Source: Symploca sp. SIO1C2 (GTDB lineage: Bacteria; Cyanobacteriota; Cyanobacteriia; Cyanobacteriales; Coleofasciculaceae). From it: a stretch of DNA of 64,000 nucleotides. The stretch's first letter is position 1, and each line of letters starts with the position of its first letter. The notes under the pieces were generated by a model. It had not been told where the DNA came from. It ran no database searches and saw nothing but the letters and a program-made list of their open reading frames with translations. The stretch lies in contig JAAHFP010000002.1 of assembly GCA_010672925.1 (NCBI GenBank), positions 367,244 to 431,243 on the forward strand, written 5' to 3'. The position numbers and the translations under genes were made by a program. Below, in pieces: positions 56,869-64,000 of the stretch.

Positions 56869-57409
56869 TTTTTATCTGTTCCTCCAATGAAAAATTATCA
56901 TTAAATAATTTTGCTCTATCCTTTGCTGCTTGTTGCATTAATTTTGAGATAGCTTCGGGAGTAAATAAATTTTCTTTTGGTATTTCCACTGTAACAGTTT
57001 TTTTGTTATTTGTTGGTTTCTTTCCTTTCAGTGAAGCCCAGTATGCACATTTTTTCATTATTGTTTCTTTTTCTGATATCTCTAGCCAATTAGAAATATT
57101 ATGGGGCACTAACACGACAATTAATATTCGAGGAACAAAAGATTTAATATTAATTAATTTGTTGTAATTTTCAACCTTTAAAGGATATTTAACAAGACCG
57201 TTGTTTTCTTTGGCTAAAGTTGTACATTTAACTTGTGCCTCAATTATTGGTGAATCTATATCCCCAATTTCACCTGGTGCTATAATTGTTAAGTCAATTC
57301 CCGAATTATCCCTAGGTCTACCAGATATTTCAACTGAATATCCACTAATTGAACAAATCAGCTTAATGTATCCATAACTAAACTCTTCTTTTTTAGTGTT
57401 TTCATCCAT
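56855..57409 (-). CDS. DUF4365-like PD-(D/E)XK-type protein
   Basis: NSGIDLTIIAPGEIGDIDSPIIEAQVKCTTL (D...QxK). Confidence 0.65.
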   Translation of the reverse strand: MDENTKKEEFSYGYIKLICSISGYSVEISGRPRDNSGIDLTIIAPGEIGDIDSPIIEAQVKCTTLAKENNGLVKYPLKVENYNKLINIKSFVPRILIVVLVPHNISNWLEISEKETIMKKCAYWASLKGKKPTNNKKTVTVEIPKENLFTPEAISKLMQQAAKDRAKLFNDNFSLEEQIKNDST

Positions 57410-57511
57410 TCTTTAGAACTGCTATGAAGACATTATTTTAGCATCTCTGTTATTCTCTACCCCCTTGCCCTTACCGTCAAATGTATGGAACTTTCGAGTG
57501 GAAAAACACTA

Positions 57512-58066
57512 ATGAAGGAACAACCTACTCTCCAAACAAGGCGACTAACTCTGCGACCCTTCACTTTAACAGATGCTCCCCTCGTACAGCAGTTGGCTGG
57601 CGCACGGGAAATTGCAGCAATGACCCTCTCTATTCCTCATCCTTATGAAGCTGAGATGGCAGAAGAATGGATCAAAACCCATCCAGCATCTTTTGATAAG
57701 GGTATCAGCGTTAATTTTGCTATTGTATTGCGTGAGAGTGGAGTGCTTTGTGGTTCAACTGGCTTAGGAATCGATGCTGAAAATGCCAATGCTGAACTCG
57801 GGTATTGGATTGGATTGCCTTACTGGGGCAAGGGCTACGGTACTGAAGCAGCTCAAGCAGCTGTTCAATATGGCTTTGAGGTAATCGGGTTGCACCGCAT
57901 CCAAGCTTCTCATTTTTCCCATAACCCAGCATCAGCTAGAGTAATGCAAAAGATTGGCATGAGCTACGAAGGTTGTCGCCGCCAGCATATACTCAAATGG
58001 GGTAAATTTGAGGACTTGGAACTCTACGGCATCTTGCAAAGTGACTGGAAGCTTTATTTTTCTTAA
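57512..58066 (+). CDS. GNAT (RimJ-like) N-acetyltransferase (ORF opens 57485)
   Basis: LQTRRLTLRPFTLTDA ... LGYWIGLPYWGKGYGTEAAQAAVQYGFE. Confidence 0.9.
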   Translation: MKEQPTLQTRRLTLRPFTLTDAPLVQQLAGAREIAAMTLSIPHPYEAEMAEEWIKTHPASFDKGISVNFAIVLRESGVLCGSTGLGIDAENANAELGYWIGLPYWGKGYGTEAAQAAVQYGFEVIGLHRIQASHFSHNPASARVMQKIGMSYEGCRRQHILKWGKFEDLELYGILQSDWKLYFS

Positions 58067-58100
58067 CCTAAAACCTCAAAGATGAACAAATCATATAGTT

Positions 58101-58118
58101 AGTAAAAGTATAGTCAAA
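58101..58118 (+). repeat. Inverted repeat flanking tnpB (left)
   Basis: agtaaaagtatagtcaaa versus reverse complement of 59456..59473, 16/18. Confidence 0.65.
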
Positions 58119-58159
58119 TATAGACAGACTGAATTTCATTTCAGAAATTCCCTTCACTT

Positions 58160-59383
58160 TCACTTTGAGAGATTAATTCTCCTGGGGTGAACTACGCACC
58201 TCTCTATCCCATAGCGAGTAAACGCATTTGGGAATGCTTTTCTGAGAATATTGTAAGAACCCATCACATCAGCTTGACAGAGAAATCCTCCATCTGTACG
58301 GTATAAACCTCGCTGGATTCTTTTTCCAGAAAAAACTGGTTTTTCCGTTATCTGTCCATAAACTGGCAGAGGATCATTATTGAAAAAGTTAGAAGCACTA
58401 GTATAAGATTCCTCAGTAAGAACCACATTTATCCCTACCAATTGACACTTGTAAGTAATCATGTCGATTAATCGAGCATGGGGAATAGCCACAAATTTTT
58501 GGTTATTGACTTTTCCTAAATTTACCTCTTGTTTCCATCCGAGATTCTTACCAATGACTAAAGTGGTAATTTGTTCCTGGGCTAAGAGATTCACTAAATA
58601 ACGACTAGCTTTGTGAAGATAATCATCTACTTTCTGATTTCGACAGCGAGTTAGACGGCTAATTCTTTTAGAACTTTGACGATTACCAATTAATCTCGAT
58701 TGTAAGAAAGCACGACGTTGGTTATAAAATTGGTTCAGGCTTTTTAACGGTCTGCCATTAATCAACAAAGGAGTAAAATCTGGTTGATTTGAAGTTACAG
58801 CCATCAAATTATCTACACCTAAATCTATTGCTGCTATCTTGTCATTAGGGGCTAAGAACTGTTCATTTTTATCATAAATCACCTCGATTACATAACAATC
58901 ACATTGGGGAACAATTCTCACTTCAGCTATCCAAGAAGCTACTCTAGTCGTCAACTCGATTGAAGTCCCCGATAGTTTGACCAAACCTTTTCTTAGGGCA
59001 ACTTTACTTATAGCTTGAATCGTATACACTAAAATATTTCTACCCTTATTTTTGTCTTTATAACCGGGTATTTTCGGTTGGCCTAGAAACTTATCGGGAT
59101 TAGTCTTAAATTCTGATGAAGCTTGAAAAAAAGATTTCCAGTTACGGTCTAATCCTCTTAATATTTGCTGTGATACTTTAGCGGGTAAAGCTCGATATTG
59201 CTCGTTATCTTTCATCAAGGAAGCCATCTGATGATAAGACAAATAGCCATGGCCATAAATGAAGTTTTGACGGATTAGATAATTAGCACAGTTGTAAAGA
59301 TTTTTCGACTGCCAAGATAAATTATCTATCTGTGTCCAAAATTGATGTCCTTTCTTAATAATGTGTCTTTCTGCTAGTAACAT
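58160..59383 (-). mobile_element. tnpB: IS200/IS605-type TnpB (OrfB) gene, no TnpA seen
   Basis: IAAIDLGVDNLMAV (RuvC-I), VVLTEESYTSASNF (RuvC-II), FLCQADVMGSYNILRKAFP (RuvC-III). Confidence 0.9.
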
Positions 59384-59455
59384 TACTGTCTGTTAGCTTC
59401 TAGCTGTAGCATATTGAGAGATCTTCATGTGTACATAATAGCATATATGACTAGG

Positions 59456-59473
59456 TTTGACTATATTTTTAGT
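59456..59473 (+). repeat. Inverted repeat flanking tnpB (right)
   Basis: tttgactatatttttagt. Confidence 0.65.
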
Positions 59474-59601
59474 GAAACTTTACGATACTCAACAATTACC
59501 GGAACAGGTGCGCGAGGATTTTGTCAAAGAGCTAGTGGATAGCTATTTAGAATATCATCCGGTAAAAGAAGATGGTTTAACTCATGTAAAGATGGTTAGA
59601 C

Positions 59602-60189
59602 TTGAAGTTGAAGCGATCAAATGTTAGTTCGGTGGGTGTGAATTCAAACAGTTTTTTTGTCAGCTCATTTCCCTTCTTAGGGCATCGCCAGCTCTTTTCC
59701 CTAGTGACAAGTTGCTCAGTAGCAGTAGCTCTTACCAGTTGTAGTAGTGTAACTATTGACCAATACCAAGCCACAGCAGAAACAACTTTTACCTGGCGAG
59801 TTAGGTATACTATTGATGAGGCTACTTACAGAAACCCGCGCTTTGAGGAATTTGCTTCCAACTCTCTACTTAACTACAACGGTGAGAAACCAGAAGACGC
59901 GGTAATCGGACCTGATGACGAAGGCTTGTGGTGGCCTAAGATGCCTCCAAAACCTAGTATAGATCAAGTAGAGCAACGGGAAAAAGTTCAAGAAATCCAT
60001 CATAAACCCGAACTTTTGCGTACTGTAAAATATCATTTAACCTACCAACAAGATGGCCAAACAGTTACCTTACCGACTAACTATCAGGTTTATCGGCAGG
60101 TAGCTAGAGCTTATCCTTATGGAAAAAAATTGCAGCTGACTTTAGGTATTAATGATGGTTCTGTGGAGAAAGCTGAGCCATTGGATTGA
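59602..60189 (+). CDS. Putative lipoprotein, conserved hypothetical
   Basis: Hydrophobic segment then VALTSCSS lipobox-like; TFTWRVRYTIDE. Confidence 0.6.
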   Translation: MKLKRSNVSSVGVNSNSFFVSSFPFLGHRQLFSLVTSCSVAVALTSCSSVTIDQYQATAETTFTWRVRYTIDEATYRNPRFEEFASNSLLNYNGEKPEDAVIGPDDEGLWWPKMPPKPSIDQVEQREKVQEIHHKPELLRTVKYHLTYQQDGQTVTLPTNYQVYRQVARAYPYGKKLQLTLGINDGSVEKAEPLD

Positions 60190-60339
60190 TAGGGAGCTGG
60201 GGGAAGACAAGGGAGACAAGGGAGACAAGGGAGATAAGGGAGACAAGGGAGTGAGGAAACACCCAATTCCCAATTCTCCATTCGACCTTCTCCATTCGAC
60301 CTTCTCCATTCTCCATTCCCAATTTTCCAATAATTAATT

Positions 60340-61302
60340 ATGAAGAATGAAGATCAAATGCAAGCCTTAATAAGGCCAATTATTCTGCAAGCACAAACAG
60401 AGCTTTTACCACCAGAGAAGTTCTATCGTCTTTGTCAACGACTGCGCAATCAAACTAGTATCAAAAGATTTTATTTCTTAACTCCGCCTCCTAATTTGAT
60501 TCCCTTGCAGCCTCATCAAATTTCTCCCCATCAGCTGTGTAAATTTTTGGATAGATTAGCTCACTATGTCAGCTCTGTTTCTCTAGAAGGTCACCAAGAA
60601 ATATTCTACCTACAAAGAGTAAATATCAGGTTAAGGGGTGTTAAAAGGAAGGTAGTTCTAGTAAAAAGGAGAGTAACTCAACACCAGCATATCACCATTG
60701 CTACAGGGATGAAGGTTGAAGTAGAAATAGTTGGTGCAGGGATGATTGGTAGAGTAGCTCGTTTGAGAATTAATGATGGCCAAGATCTTGCCTTTAAAGC
60801 TTTTTTTGACCCGGATTTTGTGTGGCAGCATGGCCCTTGGGCAGAAATTCCTATTGGTATTCGACTGAAAGCTTGTCAGGTGACTAAAGACTTACCAGAA
60901 TTTTTGTTTGCAGGTCAGGATTGGGCTGTATGGGAATGGATTTACCCTCATACTAATCCTCAGTCAAGAAAAGAGGGGATAACCTATGAACAGTTTGCCC
61001 AAGTGGAAGGTTTAACTAAGCTAAATCCCTTGAATCACAGCAACTACAACCCTTATAACATGCGCTTAGATCCAGGCGGAATTCAGAAAGAATATTGGGG
61101 AAGACGCTTCCATGATTTCCTCAGAGGAATTATCTTTTATGGCAAAAAAGCTCATCGAGAAGGTTTCCAGTCATTGACTCTCTATATGAAGGTAAATATG
61201 CTTCGTTATTTATGCTTACGATTAATTGCTTTAATCTTTCCTAAATTTATTCAACCTCACCAAGCGAGCTCAAGAAGTCTCCGAGGCAGAACCCACCCCT
61301 AA
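60340..61302 (+). CDS. Hypothetical protein, C-terminus derived from dispersed repeat
   Basis: 320-aa ORF; last residues GRTHP encoded by the ggcagaacccacccctaa repeat. Confidence 0.6.
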   Translation: MKNEDQMQALIRPIILQAQTELLPPEKFYRLCQRLRNQTSIKRFYFLTPPPNLIPLQPHQISPHQLCKFLDRLAHYVSSVSLEGHQEIFYLQRVNIRLRGVKRKVVLVKRRVTQHQHITIATGMKVEVEIVGAGMIGRVARLRINDGQDLAFKAFFDPDFVWQHGPWAEIPIGIRLKACQVTKDLPEFLFAGQDWAVWEWIYPHTNPQSRKEGITYEQFAQVEGLTKLNPLNHSNYNPYNMRLDPGGIQKEYWGRRFHDFLRGIIFYGKKAHREGFQSLTLYMKVNMLRYLCLRLIALIFPKFIQPHQASSRSLRGRTHP

Positions 61303-61405
61303 TATCATGTCCGGTTGAATACTTATCATTAAGACTGACGCAACAGACGCGGGGACACGGGGACGCGGATAATTTTTATCGTAAGTGATTAGACGGATAT
61401 GATAT
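61302..61405 (+). repeat. M1-family MITE-like element
   Basis: atatcatgtccggttgaatactta ... gtaagtgattagacggatatgatat inverted ends. Confidence 0.7.
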
Positions 61406-61569
61406 AACCCCCTCCCAAGGGTAGGTTTTTAATATTTCGGTTAAGAAGAGACAAGAGAGGAAAGTAGACAAGTAGACAAGGAGGATTTTTCATGAAAAAC
61501 TGGGCTTTTATTTCTGGCTTCTTTTTGGACTGAAGTCTTACTACTGCTTATTACTTATTCTCCCAAGCC

Positions 61570-61887
61570 CTACTTAGGAGGAGTAATCGTGAAGGAAATT
61601 GAGCGAGTGGACGGAACTACTTTGCTTGACGTTGACTGCTTAAGCTGCTCCTGATTCGGTGGATTAGTCTGACTACTATTGTCTGCTGTTGGTAGATGAT
61701 TGTTCGCTTCAGATGGCTCTGGTTGTTGTCCAAAAGACCAACTAACATATTTGCTATAGTTAGAAGCGATCGCTAACAAGGCTCCACCGACGATAAATAC
61801 TGGCAGGGGTATAGTGAAGTCCTTCATCCATTGATACAGTTCCACCATCCCCAACAAAACTAGAAAGCTGAATATCCAAACTCTCAT
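61570..61887 (-). CDS. Small membrane protein
   Basis: Two hydrophobic segments, WIFSFLVLLGMVEL and PLPVFIVGGALLAIA. Confidence 0.55.
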   Translation of the reverse strand: MRVWIFSFLVLLGMVELYQWMKDFTIPLPVFIVGGALLAIASNYSKYVSWSFGQQPEPSEANNHLPTADNSSQTNPPNQEQLKQSTSSKVVPSTRSISFTITPPK

Positions 61888-62004
61888 AAATTTAATTTCT
61901 TGTTTATACCAAAATATTTTTTATTGTGCCAAAATTTAAGCGCGAGAGACTAATGTTGGCTCTCGCGCTCTATAGGATTATCGGAAAAACCCTTTATTAC
62001 TTAG

Positions 62005-63006
62005 CTAAACCGTAGCAGCAACCTTAGAGGCACCAGAAGTCAAGCGCTCATAAGTAGACCGCATTTTTAACCCAACCAGAACCTGGAACAATCCAGAACC
62101 ATTATTAGAGCCAGGATAGTCAGGATGCTTGAGCATCAGCTCGGTCATTTCACCGTAGAATTTAGTAGAGGTATTGCTCAGATGACTCTCGATATAGATC
62201 ATTTCATCAAGATTGTCAAACTGACCATCCACTTCTAAGATGGAGACCTCGTTTCCAAAATAGTTGTCTGGCCCGTAATACATTTTTAAACCAGGATAGG
62301 CACAGGTGAGTTTGCGGCCACAGGGTCTCCAGTCAATAGTTGACCCCTCATCAAATAGATAGACTGGATCAAAGCCTTCCACACCTTCCTTCTGAACTAA
62401 ACGTACTCGCAGAAGTTTACTTTCCTTGTCATCCTTAATCAGCTCTGTGGGCAAAATCTGGATAACAACGTCAGCGTGTTCCTTTTGTGGTTCAATATAA
62501 GCTTCAAAGTCTGGGCGTCTGGCATTAATAGAAGCTAGGACATCTTCATAGCGGTGACCCCGCTCTGCCATATCCCGTTGAATTTTCCAATTAATCTTGA
62601 CTTCATCACTAATATCAAGGTAGACACTGAAATCAATCAGCTCTCGCACCCGCTCATCATACATCGGGTGCAGTCCCTCAATTACCACCACCTTATTCGG
62701 CTCAATTCGTTCTGGTGGATCAAGTTCACCAGTTTCATGATTATAAATAGGCTTATCAATTGCCTGACCATTCTTGAGCGCTTTGATTTGCTCAGCCATT
62801 AGGTCAAAATTATTTGCCTTGGGGTTGAGTGCAGTAACTTTTTGCTCTTTACGCTGTTTTCTATCCAAACTGTGATAGTCATCTAGGCAAATGACTGTCA
62901 TGAACTCTTCGCCAAAAAGATCTATCAAGCGGCGCAAAAACGTTGACTTCCCGCATCCAGAGTCTCCGGCAACACCAATTAATACCACGCGATCTAGCTG
63001 GGTCAT
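62005..63006 (-). CDS. prk: Phosphoribulokinase
   Basis: VVLIGVAGDSGCGKSTFLRRL ... ICLDDYHSLDRKQRKE ... VVVIEGLHPMYDERVREL. Confidence 0.98.
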   Translation of the reverse strand: MTQLDRVVLIGVAGDSGCGKSTFLRRLIDLFGEEFMTVICLDDYHSLDRKQRKEQKVTALNPKANNFDLMAEQIKALKNGQAIDKPIYNHETGELDPPERIEPNKVVVIEGLHPMYDERVRELIDFSVYLDISDEVKINWKIQRDMAERGHRYEDVLASINARRPDFEAYIEPQKEHADVVIQILPTELIKDDKESKLLRVRLVQKEGVEGFDPVYLFDEGSTIDWRPCGRKLTCAYPGLKMYYGPDNYFGNEVSILEVDGQFDNLDEMIYIESHLSNTSTKFYGEMTELMLKHPDYPGSNNGSGLFQVLVGLKMRSTYERLTSGASKVAATV

Positions 63007-63497
63007 ATATTCCCTCTAATGCAAAACATCTTCTCAAAAGAGTTTTCAGCAAGCCAAATTAAAACTCCAGGATAAGCCTGTTGGTTTATTTAGCTGCTTA
63101 ACAACAATTACCAAGGCATGAAGAATGCCTAAGTACTTGCCCTCAGGTAAGACTCAAGCTCGACATAGCATCAGTATTTGGTACTAGCTGCTGAGAGTGA
63201 ATCTTACCAAAACCAGATTACCCCTACAAGGTTTTCTGGGATGTAACACGATCTCACTTATGTACTTATGCTAAGGTAGCGGGGGAATTTTTGCTAAAGA
63301 AAATCTGAAATTGAATCAAGATTAACAGTTTTTGAGCAGCTAGCTGGTTAAGTTGGGAGGGACGCACTTGTGGTTGCATTTCTCTAAACAACCGTCAAAC
63401 TAGGCTGGGCATAGCTTCACAATGATACTCTAATAATTAACTATTCAGCTCTAAGCCAGCTGAGCCAGAATTCAGCAATGGACTCTGGCAGAGCTAG

Positions 63498-64000
<503 letters not shown>

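Overview
The window is cyanobacterial chromosome: HIP1-like GCGATCGC sites, phosphoribulokinase, the 5' part of petH with a CpcD-like linker, amt, and many short tandem repeats. The composition suggests a large filamentous genome, but genus cannot be assigned from this alone. The centrepiece (about 25.7-45.5 kb) is a type I-D CRISPR-Cas locus: WYL regulator, cas3', cas10d/csc3 with an HD motif, csc2, csc1, cas6, cas4, cas1 and cas2. It has three CRISPR arrays (14, 9 and 10 repeats) with related leaders and repeats that differ mainly in one internal block. The locus is unusual in several ways: (i) two copies of a small inverted-repeat (MITE-like) element sit in frame inside cas10d, and other dispersed repeats sit in frame inside cas3' and cas6; (ii) an orphan 22-nt half-repeat lies 1 nt after the cas3' stop; (iii) uncharacterised genes, including a nucleotidyltransferase (MNT) and a PD-(D/E)XK-like protein, are interleaved with cas genes; (iv) one spacer partly matches a giant 13.7-kb Calx-beta gene in the same window. 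That gene has 36 tandem domains with an apparent 3/6/12-domain higher-order periodicity. Other points of interest are a kinase-FGE protein whose C-terminus looks like a diversity-generating-retroelement (DGR) variable region, a DEDDh exonuclease-ATPase fusion, a DUF4365-like two-gene cassette, a lone TnpB without zinc-finger cysteines, and two toxin-antitoxin (TA) modules separated and bounded by three copies of one direct repeat. All family calls come from reading motifs, with no database search.
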